A stretch of DNA of 47,465 nt from a virus. Positions 1-6,331 of this stretch are shown one piece after another. The position numbers and the translations under genes were made by a program. Positions within the stretch are counted from its first letter, which is position 1. Every line of letters begins with the position of its first letter. The stretch spans positions 1 through 47,465 of IMG/VR virus record IMGVR_UViG_3300027788_000017; one strand, 5' to 3'. The notes beneath the pieces are model-generated. The model was not told the DNA's origin. It saw nothing but the letters and a program-made list of their open reading frames with translations, and did not search any database.

Positions 1-126
1 GATGCTGATGACCATGACGCAGTGGTCGAGGCATACAGACAATACTATCGTGAAGCCAAGCACAAGTTCGCAACATGGGGTGGCAATAGAGAAATGCCGA
101 GATGGTGGCTGAAGATAGTGGCTTAG
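1..126 (+). CDS. C-terminal fragment of an unknown protein, cut by the left edge
   Basis: Frame 1 is open from the first base to a TAG at 124-126 and gives about 41 residues ending in MPRWWLKIVA. The fragment is rich in charged and aromatic residues and has no motif I recognise. The N-terminus lies outside the window. If the two window ends were joined directly, a stop would lie just upstream with no ATG, so simple circular closure does not supply a start. It overlaps the next small ORF by 25 nt in another frame, as in compact phage operons. A single gene with a frameshift between the two is also possible. Confidence 0.55.
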   Translation, partial: DADDHDAVVEAYRQYYREAKHKFATWGGNREMPRWWLKIVA

Positions 127-278
127 AAAATCTAATCAAGGATAGACTGCCCAAGGACTATCCATGTATAAGAAGTAAGCGAGGGGATGCTTCTCTCCAA
201 AACGAAAGGTTCTTTGAGAACAAAAGAATTAGAGAGAAACATGCCAACAAAGACGAAGACAAAGATACAAAGGGGTAA
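102..278 (+). CDS. Small charged hypothetical protein (58 aa)
   Basis: The ORF starts at ATG 102 and stops at TAA 276-278. The product begins MVAEDSGLENLIKDRLPKDY and ends in a highly charged Lys/Asp/Glu tail. A plausible folded core (DYPCIRSKRGDASLQNERFF) precedes the tail. I recognise no family. It overlaps the preceding frame by 25 nt, and its stop codon lies inside the left arm of a strong rho-independent terminator, which suggests it is the last gene of a plus-strand unit. The Shine-Dalgarno is weak. It may alternatively be the frameshifted C-terminus of the gene cut by the left edge. Confidence 0.5.
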   Translation: MVAEDSGLENLIKDRLPKDYPCIRSKRGDASLQNERFFENKRIREKHANKDEDKDTKG

Positions 279-459
279 TCATGTGCAACCACATGGTCGC
301 CCCTTTTTTTGTGTCCGTTGTCATGCAACCTCACAACCCATCGTAGTTCATGGGCATACACAATGTTCTGTCTGTCATTTTTATGTGGAGGAATGTTGTC
401 AGGGAGATGAGTGTCAGCCGAGTTTTACCGGGTCAGCCGGGAAAGCCACAGACGACTAG
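241..459 (+). CDS. Small zinc-ribbon-like protein (72 aa)
   Basis: Read from ATG 241, the product carries FFCVRCHATSQPIVVHGHTQ then CSVC and a Cys-rich tail (ECCQGDEC). This gives two C-x2-C knuckles about 18 residues apart, as in a zinc ribbon or rubredoxin-like knuckle. An in-frame ATG at 187 would add 18 residues, but I see no better ribosome site for it. The terminator hairpin at 271-310 lies inside the reading frame. Expression would then need read-through, or the gene has its own start beyond the hairpin. The Cys spacing argues for a real protein. The function is unknown. Confidence 0.45.
   Translation: MPTKTKTKIQRGNHVQPHGRPFFCVRCHATSQPIVVHGHTQCSVCHFYVEECCQGDECQPSFTGSAGKATDD
271..310 (+). 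terminator. Rho-independent terminator
   Basis: An AGGGG/CCCCT outer stem and a perfect CATGTG/CACATG inner stem close a CAAC loop, separated by a 4x4 internal loop. A run of seven T follows at 304-310. The outer left arm covers the stop codon of the 58-aa ORF. It is oriented to end plus-strand transcription before the convergent minus-strand genes. Confidence 0.75.
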
Positions 460-488
460 ACGTTTTCAAAATTTGGGCGGAATTTTTT

Positions 489-701
489 TCAGCTATCGTG
501 CTCTTGTTCTAAAGAAGCCTCTGCGTTTTCAATGATACGCATACCAAGTTCTATAGCTTCGTAACTTGTTAGGTACATACCTTGCCATACTAACTTATCT
601 TTTTTTGGGGCAGGGAAATGAACTATGATTGCGTTGGGACAACTCTCAATGACGGGTAAACAATCCGCTATTGTTTCTTGTTCGCCACCCTCTCGCACCA
701 T
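489..701 (-). CDS. Hypothetical protein (70 aa)
   Basis: The product begins MVREGGEQETIADCLPVIES and looks like a small alpha/beta protein (NAIIVHFPAPKKDKLVWQG then a helix). I do not recognise the family. I chose ATG 701 over the upstream ATG at 755. It has an AAAGGAA Shine-Dalgarno at good spacing and cuts the overlap with the upstream HNH gene from 88 to 34 nt. The gene ends in TGA at 489-491. The same frame stays open for ten more codons (KKFRPNFENV) to a TAG, which could be a chance extension. It is the last gene of the leftmost minus-strand unit. Confidence 0.6.
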   Translation of the reverse strand: MVREGGEQETIADCLPVIESCPNAIIVHFPAPKKDKLVWQGMYLTSYEAIELGMRIIENAEASLEQEHDS

Positions 702-1126
702 GTTATAAATTCCTTTACACTTGTTTTGTGTCGCATCAAGTTTATTCGTTTGCATACATACTGAACATTCGATGAAACATATCCTATCGTTGTGTCAATC
801 CTATCCAAACTAATGTTGCTATCGTTACTGTTATCTCCAGTAGATTGATAGGTCATCATCTCGCCACTCAAGGCACAACGTCCTTCTTGCATGTTGTATA
901 AAACAAACATGTCTTCTACTTCTATCGTCCACTCCTTGCCTTGCTTTAATCTACCAGACTTTAGCTGAGAAAAACTACGCCTAATAAAATTGTATGGCGT
1001 AGCCGTGGTCTTGCTTCGTCTTAGTACATTGACACAAGTCTTGCAGTGCTTGCGATACTTATAGCCAAGAAGTTCGCCCGTTCTTTTGGACACCCTCTTG
1101 TCTGTGTAGTACCTGTCTTCAGGCAA
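668..1126 (-). CDS. HNH-type endonuclease (start uncertain)
   Basis: The C-terminal half has an HNH-fold signature of the phage homing/recombination-endonuclease type: GRCALSGEMM, then SLDRIDTTIGYVSSNVQYVC and a helix (RINLMRHKTSVKEF). The N-terminal part ends a zinc-binding motif (KHCKTC). The coordinates use a TTG at 1126, the only near-cognate start close to the conserved region. That start removes the partner knuckle KCKTC, which is encoded in frame just upstream. The frame is open back to 1306 without an ATG, overlapping a 48-aa ORF in another frame. The true start may be a CTG, or the gene may be expressed by frameshifting or be damaged. The enzyme would nick or cut DNA using a divalent metal. 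Confidence 0.7.
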   Translation of the reverse strand: MPEDRYYTDKRVSKRTGELLGYKYRKHCKTCVNVLRRSKTTATPYNFIRRSFSQLKSGRLKQGKEWTIEVEDMFVLYNMQEGRCALSGEMMTYQSTGDNSNDSNISLDRIDTTIGYVSSNVQYVCKRINLMRHKTSVKEFITWCERVANKKQ

Positions 1127-1160
1127 TTCTTTGTAGCAAGTCTTGCATTTAATAATTGCA

Positions 1161-1307
1161 CTAGGCTTTCGATAGGCTTCTACGTCTTGAAGACGACTGT
1201 TGCTTCTTACTTGTGCTTGTAGCTTTCGCCTTTGCGTAAGAGGTAACAGGGGCTTTCTTGTTGAGAGACTTAGCCGCCTTTGTCTTTTTGTATGTGCTTC
1301 GTATCAT
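1161..1307 (-). CDS. Small basic Lys/Ser-rich protein (48 aa)
   Basis: An ATG at 1307 follows AAGGAG at good spacing and opens a 48-codon frame starting MIRSTYKKTKAAKSLNKKAP and ending in TAG at 1161-1163. The product is almost wholly Lys, Ser, Ala, Arg and Thr, so it is probably disordered and nucleic-acid binding. Its start codon overlaps the stop that opens the HNH frame (ATGA). It runs alongside the putative 5' extension of the HNH gene in another frame, so it is either an independent miniprotein or the 0-frame entry to a frameshifted HNH product. Confidence 0.5.
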   Translation of the reverse strand: MIRSTYKKTKAAKSLNKKAPVTSYAKAKATSTSKKQQSSSRRRSLSKA

Positions 1308-1320
1308 AACTTACTCCTTG

Positions 1321-1569
1321 TTATACAGTTGTTACCCGTTGCAAAAACGCATCGAGCTTATCTTCTAACTTATCAAACCTATTCAAAATGTCGTCCGTTC
1401 TGTGCTGAAAGTCTTTCTTCGACACATATTCTTTCGCCAGTTCTTCTCTGGTTTCGTATATCATCTTTTCCATTTCGTCTTTGGAAGCGTTGACACCTCG
1501 TATCCACCACATAAAACTACCAATAGCTAGTGTTAGGATACCATTCCAAATCATTGCCATGTCTTCCAT
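1321..1569 (-). CDS. Small membrane protein with coiled coil (82 aa)
   Basis: I chose ATG 1569, not the far ATG at 1650, because AGGAGG sits six bases upstream. The N-terminus MEDMAMIWNGILTLAIGSFM forms one membrane segment. A long charged helix follows (EKMIYETREELAKEY, DDILNRFDKLEDKLDAF) with heptad-like spacing. This architecture fits a small accessory lysis or membrane-anchored protein, similar in plan to the 82-aa protein at 12367-12615. There is no enzymatic motif. It follows the 266-aa gene closely on the same strand. Confidence 0.65.
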   Translation of the reverse strand: MEDMAMIWNGILTLAIGSFMWWIRGVNASKDEMEKMIYETREELAKEYVSKKDFQHRTDDILNRFDKLEDKLDAFLQRVTTV

Positions 1570-1579
1570 CGTCTGCCTC

Positions 1580-2380
1580 CTACTCTGGCATCTCAGGCTC
1601 AGAGTTTTCTCCTCTACCTGTAGGGTTTGTGTCTGTGTTGTCTGCATCATGCTTGTATGGGTCGAACTCGTCTATGTATCCATCTTCCTTGAACTGATAT
1701 CCAATACCAGTTTCATTTTCGGCAGGATGTATACGACCATTTGCGTTACCCGTACTGTCTGAAATTTCTCCGTGAGTTACATACTGAACAGTAGGTCCGT
1801 TTGGATTTCCGTTCTCCCACTCTTCGATAACCATGTTGGGAGCAGACATCATAGCGTTGTCTACATATGATGGGCTTCGTGTGTACTGAGTATAACCACT
1901 ATGACCATTCATTCGCCACTCAACCTTTGCGGTAATGTCTTTGCCCCAAGAATTATACCAGAAACTTGGTGTCATAGGTGGGTAGCCCCATGTCTGATTT
2001 GAATTCGATGAACCCATCATCCATTGGTGTTCGGGTATGTAGTTGGCATTAGAACCCTCGTTATTTAGAGGGGTAATTGATAGACCTTGGTAACTCAAGT
2101 TAGTACTACCACCATAAAGGTGCATCTGCATCTTAACCATTATACATGTGTGGTTTGATGATGGAGTGAATAGCATTTGAAAGAATTTGTTTAGCGTTTG
2201 CTTTGATGTGCCACCATTAGCCATGTAACGCTTTGTTGCTTGGACAGAGTTCTGAGTTTCCACTGCACCTTGCCCTGTAGAAAAGCCATTGTATTGATAC
2301 ACTCGTCTTTGCAAAAGCTTTATGCCTTCGTTAACTCCATCAATACGTTTCGGTGCGGGTGTGTGTTGGTAATCCGACAT
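1580..2380 (-). CDS. Putative minor virion or tail-associated protein (266 aa)
   Basis: AGGAGA lies six bases before ATG 2380. The product is rich in Asn, Ser, Gly, Tyr and Trp. The middle is apparently beta-rich (HLYGGSTNLSYQGLSITPLN, FWYNSWGKDITAKVEWRMNG) and the tail is acidic and disordered. The composition resembles phage fibre or receptor-binding domains rather than enzymes. I cannot name a family, and its location among accessory genes far from the fibre cluster weakens the inference. It sits 9 nt downstream of the 140-aa gene and was probably co-transcribed with it. Confidence 0.6.
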   Translation of the reverse strand: MSDYQHTPAPKRIDGVNEGIKLLQRRVYQYNGFSTGQGAVETQNSVQATKRYMANGGTSKQTLNKFFQMLFTPSSNHTCIMVKMQMHLYGGSTNLSYQGLSITPLNNEGSNANYIPEHQWMMGSSNSNQTWGYPPMTPSFWYNSWGKDITAKVEWRMNGHSGYTQYTRSPSYVDNAMMSAPNMVIEEWENGNPNGPTVQYVTHGEISDSTGNANGRIHPAENETGIGYQFKEDGYIDEFDPYKHDADNTDTNPTGRGENSEPEMPE

Positions 2381-2389
2381 CCCTATCTC

Positions 2390-2812
2390 CTAAAATTTCA
2401 TCTGGTATCGGGCGTTGATAGATTTGCTGTTCGTCTGCGGATTGAATTGCATCCCGGCTGAGAACCCACCCTTACTAAAACCTACGCCTACGTTGTCTAT
2501 GCCTTTGTCTCCGTACTGAATTTCAGCAGGTGCTCCCATTTCTTGAAACTGTTGAGGTAGTTCTACCTTACCCCCATGTGCAAAACCGCCTATGTTTAGG
2601 CGGAGCATTGCGTCTTCTATCAATTTGTTTATTGGAATATTTGCTTGAGCAGAACCATTGAAGCCATAGTTACTTTGCCTAACGCCTTGGTTTCCCACTG
2701 ACTGCATAGGATTTCCACCGCCCGAAGCATACATAGACAAGTATTTACTTATCATGTCTGCGGGATTAGCTCCGCCCTCTGGCATAGCCGGTTGGTTCAT
2801 AGTGTTGTTCAT
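2390..2812 (-). CDS. Hypothetical Gly/Asn-rich protein, possible virion component (140 aa)
   Basis: The start ATG overlaps the stop of the upstream 45-aa gene (ATGA), a sign of translational coupling. The product begins MNNTMNQPAMPEGGANPADM. The N-terminal half is low in complexity (Gly, Asn, Gln, Met), followed by a short helix (NKLIEDAMLRLNIGGFAHGG) and a C-terminal segment with repeated aromatic/Gly turns (VGFSKGGFSAGMQF). The C-terminal style matches the Gly-rich late proteins at 28.8-32 kb (for example GGGGFSKGLPSG), so it may be a minor virion protein. There is no enzymatic motif. Confidence 0.6.
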   Translation of the reverse strand: MNNTMNQPAMPEGGANPADMISKYLSMYASGGGNPMQSVGNQGVRQSNYGFNGSAQANIPINKLIEDAMLRLNIGGFAHGGKVELPQQFQEMGAPAEIQYGDKGIDNVGVGFSKGGFSAGMQFNPQTNSKSINARYQMKF

Positions 2813-2946
2813 GCTTTCTTCTTCGCTTTCTTTTTAGGAAAACCCTTCTTCATATTAGCATAAGACTTGTCTGATATCGTACTGTTAGCTTTGCTTCGAG
2901 ACTTACCAGATGCTTTTCGCTTGTTAATGTTTTCGTACAAACTCAT
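2809..2946 (-). CDS. Small basic protein with Lys-rich tail (45 aa)
   Basis: ATG 2946 to TGA 2809-2811 encodes a product starting MSLYENINKRKASGKSRSKA and ending in a Lys cluster (GFPKKKAKKKA). Small proteins of this plan recur in podovirus-like genomes and are usually unannotated. A DNA- or RNA-binding role is only inference from charge. It overlaps both neighbours by 4 nt (ATGA at each end), forming a tightly coupled trio with the Cys-rich 56-aa gene and the 140-aa gene. Confidence 0.65.
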   Translation of the reverse strand: MSLYENINKRKASGKSRSKANSTISDKSYANMKKGFPKKKAKKKA

Positions 2947-3113
2947 GTATGATTACCCATAGTAGGCTTGGGCATTGGATATGATTTAGTCTTGCTTGTC
3001 TTACCTTTCATCGTGGCAACACGCAGAACTTTAGTCTTCTGAGAGGGATTACCGCAACGACAGTTACCGCCACACGAACTGGGGCTTTTACAAACAGAAC
3101 TTAAATATGACAT
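2943..3113 (-). CDS. Small Cys-rich basic protein (56 aa)
   Basis: AAGGAG precedes ATG 3113. The N-terminus MSYLSSVCKSPSSCGGNCRC has four cysteines in a C-x5-C-x3-C-x-C arrangement, enough for one metal site or two disulphides. The rest is a Lys/Thr-rich tail with a Pro-Met stretch. I know no function. The stop overlaps the next start (ATGA). Confidence 0.6.
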   Translation of the reverse strand: MSYLSSVCKSPSSCGGNCRCGNPSQKTKVLRVATMKGKTSKTKSYPMPKPTMGNHT

Positions 3114-3139
3114 ATCAATCTCCTTGTTATTCAGTTAGC

Positions 3140-3562
3140 CTACATCTCTGATGGATAGGTGTCGTCCTCTATTCTAACACCTATTGATTTTAGATATACC
3201 CCGTACATACTCAACCAATCCGACAGCCTCATACAGACGAGACTATCCTCTGTCTTTACCTGACTTTTTCTATTGATTACTACTGGGAAATCTGGACAGC
3301 GTGAGGCTTGGATACCTTTCTCCGCTTGTTCCATCGCTTGATATGGTTGAAATCTTTCAGTCCGCTTTGCTTCCACCCAAACCTTTGGTGTACCTGTCAA
3401 GTCTGCTTGACCACCGCCACCAATGTTTCGTCCACCGCCTGACAGGGGAGCACGGAATATTTTGTCTTCGCCATTAAATAACTTTTCATTAAAGTGTTGG
3501 GCTAATTCTCTTTCGTACCTATCGCCCTTTGCTTTCGCACCTCTAGGTTTTAATCCTCCCAT
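3140..3562 (-). CDS. PD-(D/E)xK nuclease, Holliday-junction-resolvase-like
   Basis: The order of motifs fits the archaeal-Hjc-like/phage resolvase branch of the PD-(D/E)xK superfamily. An N-terminal helix with KGDRYERELAQHF supplies the first Glu. A Gly-rich turn (APLSGGGRNIGGG) leads to QADLTG, and then VWVEAKRTERF carries the E-x-K active-site strand, followed by YQAMEQAEKG. The enzyme would resolve branched replication or recombination DNA, or trim it before packaging. I chose ATG 3562 with AGGAG upstream. The frame also opens from a TTG two codons earlier. It overlaps the upstream HTH gene by 13 nt. Confidence 0.7.
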   Translation of the reverse strand: MGGLKPRGAKAKGDRYERELAQHFNEKLFNGEDKIFRAPLSGGGRNIGGGGQADLTGTPKVWVEAKRTERFQPYQAMEQAEKGIQASRCPDFPVVINRKSQVKTEDSLVCMRLSDWLSMYGVYLKSIGVRIEDDTYPSEM

Positions 3563-3885
3563 AACCAATCATCTCCTAACGAACTACTGTGTTGAGCATT
3601 ATGCTCTTTACACTTATTGCATATATACTGCCACTTAGGTCTAGTTTTATCGTCCTTGCATTTCATACATGGTCTGTTCCACATCTTAACAAAATTTTCT
3701 GACGAGAGTGCGACCACATATTTAGCACCATCAAAATCTTTCAAACTCTCTCGTTGCAGTATTCTTTTAACTGTATCGACACACACACCCAAATGTCTTG
3801 CCATTTCTGTGTACGGTCTTTTCTTTTTTAGAGCGTTCGCCAGATATTTGATGTCGTCTTTTGTAACGACAACTGGCTTTCCCAT
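3550..3885 (-). CDS. HTH plus zinc-knuckle DNA-binding protein (111 aa)
   Basis: AAAGGAGG precedes ATG 3885, so the longer form from 3924 is rejected. Residues about 8-45 form a helix-turn-helix (DIKYLANALKKKRPYTEMAR then HLGVCVDTVKRIL), resembling resolvase/sigma-4-like HTHs. The C-terminus has two C-x2-C knuckles (CMKC and CNKC) about 15 residues apart, a likely zinc site. It probably binds DNA as a regulator or recombination accessory factor. A near copy of the divergent operator lies at 3901-3916, just before its ribosome site, so the Cro-like protein may control it. Confidence 0.65.
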   Translation of the reverse strand: MGKPVVVTKDDIKYLANALKKKRPYTEMARHLGVCVDTVKRILQRESLKDFDGAKYVVALSSENFVKMWNRPCMKCKDDKTRPKWQYICNKCKEHNAQHSSSLGDDWLWED

Positions 3886-4116
3886 ACGTCCTCCTTTCGT
3901 TGACAAAGTTTTAGCACATACCATCTAACCCTATATAAACCAACAACAAATCGCTCAAGGCGACAGCCTTGGGCGTGGGTTGTGCTAAAATTAAATTTGA
4001 CAGGAGACTTGACAGAGGGTATCTCTCTATTAATCCTCCTGTTAACAATGTTAAAGACTAACCAAGAGAAATAAGACTTCGTCTTATTCTCTTTAGTTAG
4101 TAGTGTTAATAGTGTT
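3886..4116. other. Intergenic segment with stacked hairpins and repeats
   Basis: This 231-bp gap has no ORF I trust; the 99-aa frame from 4127 runs through hairpins and 58 nt into the next gene. It holds an 8-bp inverted repeat with a TTC loop (AATAAGAC/GTCTTATT, about 4070-4088) and a 9-bp one with a GACA loop (GCTCAAGGC/GCCTTGGGC, about 3953-3974). A direct repeat TTGACAGGAG / TTGACAGAGG lies near 3997-4018, a GTTAAC palindrome near 4040, and the operator-like site at 3901-3916. Neither hairpin has a convincing T-run. An untranslated leader, a small RNA or a replication origin beside the primase gene would all fit. Confidence 0.45.
3901..3916. promoter_or_regulatory. Operator-like site matching the divergent palindrome
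   Basis: TGACAAAGTTTTAGCA matches the perfect palindrome at 6407-6422 at 14 of 16 positions. It lies 16-31 bp upstream of ATG 3885, overlapping the expected leader of the HTH/zinc gene. The binding protein is inferred to be the Cro-like product at 6101-6331. Confidence 0.45.
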
Positions 4117-6138
4117 TCAATCTTCATCCGATATTCCTAACCATCTTTTAACTTCGTACTGAGGAACTTTGAGTGTCCTACTAATTTCTGATGTATTGAC
4201 ACCCTCTGACTTAGACATGTGTATCGCCCATTGCTTTTTAGATTTAGTAGAAACAATAAACCTTTTCCCAGTTAATAAGTTTTCACACCAACCAATGTAA
4301 TGCGTCTGATGTAGTTCAGTTTGTTGACGAACCTTTCCGAAACTTATCTGTGTTACCATCATAATCCTACTATCGTTACCGCATAGAGCATCAAGGTAAT
4401 GGTAAGGTGTAAACTCTCGGTTGTCTGTTGTGTAAACCGTTAGGTCTCCATCGTACAAACCCGCCTTTGCCTTAACATCATTCTTGTCTTGATACACTTG
4501 TGTAATAAATACTTGCGTATCAATATCTGTTAACTGTGCAGTAGAACCTGCCTCTCTCCCAAGACCGCCTTCTCCCGGCTTATTCCTGTGATGAACTAAG
4601 ACGACAGACACACCTTTGTTTCTAATCGTCTTGGCTACGAAGTTAACCTTTGCCCATTCTGTTGGGCTTGCTTCCTCTAAACCTCTAAACGCATTACGAA
4701 TTGTGTCAATAACTATTATGTCTGGCTGTACAACTTCGAGCCATTCTCCTAGCAAATTGAACCCTGTCTGCGACATTAAGTCCATCTCGCCACCGTCTTC
4801 TGGAGCGATAAGTGTAGGAGACCACAAGGCAAAATGCTTACCAGTATCTCCAAATGTGTCATTGAAATCACGCATTCTTCTTAGGGCAGTTCGTCTTGGG
4901 TTATCGAAATCAAGATAGAAAACCTTGGCGGGTTTACCCATCTCGTAAGGTCCGAAACTATCCTTGCCACTTGCCAATGCAGTTAGCATTGCAGACAAGA
5001 AGTAACTCTTACCATGTCCATTGAACCCAACAACCTGTGTGATTGTTGCTTCTGGAATGATTGGGTCTGCCCAGAATGGTTCGTCTCCAAGATTTTTTAG
5101 TAGGTCATCAACTGCACTTGAGTAGATAGGAACAAGCCTATTGTGTGGAACAACCTCTCTCTCTTGCTTGACAACTTCCTTACCCTTACGAAAACCTTGA
5201 GCGTCATAATCGTTGGGGTAGTTACGTCTGTCCATATCTTGTGCAGAACGCATCTTAGTTAGTAACCAATCCTCAGTTTCTTTCTGACTGTGTGTCCCAA
5301 CATCAAAAAACTCAGTGTAGTATTGGGTTACAGAGTGTATTAGGTCATCGCCAACCACCCCTTTTCGGACCATCTGACCGCAAAAGCGGACCATCCAATC
5401 ATCAGTTCCGTCTCCATCTTGTAGCTTTCTACCCAATATTGATACACGATTTTGTGTTTGTTCATATATTGTTAAGGATTGTTCTGGGGTAGCTACCTTG
5501 ATTGAGGACAAATCCAACCCGTCAAAGGTAAAGTTTTCGTCTGCATCAATTATCTCCGTTGGGTTTCCTTGCCAAACAAAATGTTCGAGGTCATCAAAGC
5601 TATGTGCTTCTGCTATCTTCCATTCATATTGGTGTGTCGGAGTACCGTCTCCGCTCATCTTGATAGACGGTGGCATCACAACGTAACCGCCATCGCCCCT
5701 CAAGTCTAAGCCATGAACATCAACCCATTCTCTAGCTACACCACCGACCTTGTTGGCAAATCGTTTACCTTCCATTGGGTGTGCGTAGTAGTAGTGATGC
5801 CCTCTAGTAGTCTTAACCGCTATTGGTGTGGTTAAGTTTTTCTTTTTAACGTAAGCTTCCGCTTCCGCATTGTCACAATCTAATACTATTACACCACTAA
5901 TACTGCCCGTAACTAAGGCAAGGTTAAATAGTTCTATGCGACTTCCACCTGTAGTAGGTGCTCCGTTCTCAAACCAATCTTCTACTTCTTCTACAGTTGT
6001 AGACCGTGTTTGATATTCCTTCCATTCTGCTAGTGGCTTCTTACTAGAGATAGACAGAGGTATAATAGTCCAACCTCTTTCTACCGCACTGATAGCCTCA
6101 CTATATAGAAGGTTTTTTAGTTCTTCCGTTTGGTTCAT
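4117..6138 (-). CDS. Primase-polymerase / helicase fusion replication protein
   Basis: This is the main replication protein (673 aa from ATG 6138, which has AGGA nine bases upstream; a longer form from 6204 is open). The N-terminal ~200 residues match the bifunctional prim-pol (AEP) fold: GWTIIPLSISSKKP, the catalytic VLDCD pair (D87, D89), TTRGHHYYYAHP, and DLRGDGGYVVMPPS. The middle is a RepA/AAA_25-type RecA-fold ATPase with Walker A GFNGHGKS (371-378), Walker B IIVID (about 474-478) and a VLVHHRN sensor. The C-terminus (TSEISRTLKVPQYEVKRWLG) is a small HTH. It should unwind DNA and make primers, or even short DNA. No separate DNA polymerase is visible in the window. It overlaps the regulator gene by 38 nt. 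Confidence 0.85.
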   Translation of the reverse strand: MNQTEELKNLLYSEAISAVERGWTIIPLSISSKKPLAEWKEYQTRSTTVEEVEDWFENGAPTTGGSRIELFNLALVTGSISGVIVLDCDNAEAEAYVKKKNLTTPIAVKTTRGHHYYYAHPMEGKRFANKVGGVAREWVDVHGLDLRGDGGYVVMPPSIKMSGDGTPTHQYEWKIAEAHSFDDLEHFVWQGNPTEIIDADENFTFDGLDLSSIKVATPEQSLTIYEQTQNRVSILGRKLQDGDGTDDWMVRFCGQMVRKGVVGDDLIHSVTQYYTEFFDVGTHSQKETEDWLLTKMRSAQDMDRRNYPNDYDAQGFRKGKEVVKQEREVVPHNRLVPIYSSAVDDLLKNLGDEPFWADPIIPEATITQVVGFNGHGKSYFLSAMLTALASGKDSFGPYEMGKPAKVFYLDFDNPRRTALRRMRDFNDTFGDTGKHFALWSPTLIAPEDGGEMDLMSQTGFNLLGEWLEVVQPDIIVIDTIRNAFRGLEEASPTEWAKVNFVAKTIRNKGVSVVLVHHRNKPGEGGLGREAGSTAQLTDIDTQVFITQVYQDKNDVKAKAGLYDGDLTVYTTDNREFTPYHYLDALCGNDSRIMMVTQISFGKVRQQTELHQTHYIGWCENLLTGKRFIVSTKSKKQWAIHMSKSEGVNTSEISRTLKVPQYEVKRWLGISDED

Positions 6139-6331
6139 CTGTTTTATCCTGTTCAAAGTAATCGTTAATATTAACAGACGGGTTAGCATCAAGAAGCGTT
6201 TCAAAATGCCAAGTCGTCATGTACCGTGTAGTCATCATTCTATATGGAGCGGTTCGGGACTTGCTTAATCTACTCGCAACTTCGTTGACCCCTCCACAAT
6301 CGTTGATGAATTTCTTTGCGTTGAATTTCAT
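6101..6331 (-). CDS. Cro-like transcriptional regulator (76 aa)
   Basis: I chose ATG 6331 (AGGAGA upstream) over an ATG at 6412 that would place the gene across its own control region. The product starts MKFNAKKFINDCGGVNEVAS. GGVNEVASRLSKSRTAPYRMM is a compact helix-turn-helix of Cro/CI type, followed by WHFETLLDANPSVNINDYF and a basic tail. At 76 residues it is Cro-sized, with no cleavage or dimer domain. It faces the early plus-strand operon across a 167-bp gap with a perfect palindrome, the expected arrangement for an autoregulated repressor of both promoters. The last 38 nt overlap the primase gene. Confidence 0.65.
   Translation of the reverse strand: MKFNAKKFINDCGGVNEVASRLSKSRTAPYRMMTTRYMTTWHFETLLDANPSVNINDYFEQDKTDEPNGRTKKPSI

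Noticed and set aside
3828-4127. 99-aa minus-strand frame starting inside the primase stop
   Set aside because: It runs through two hairpins and 58 nt into the HTH/zinc gene, which has its own AAAGGAGG start. The product has no recognisable fold.
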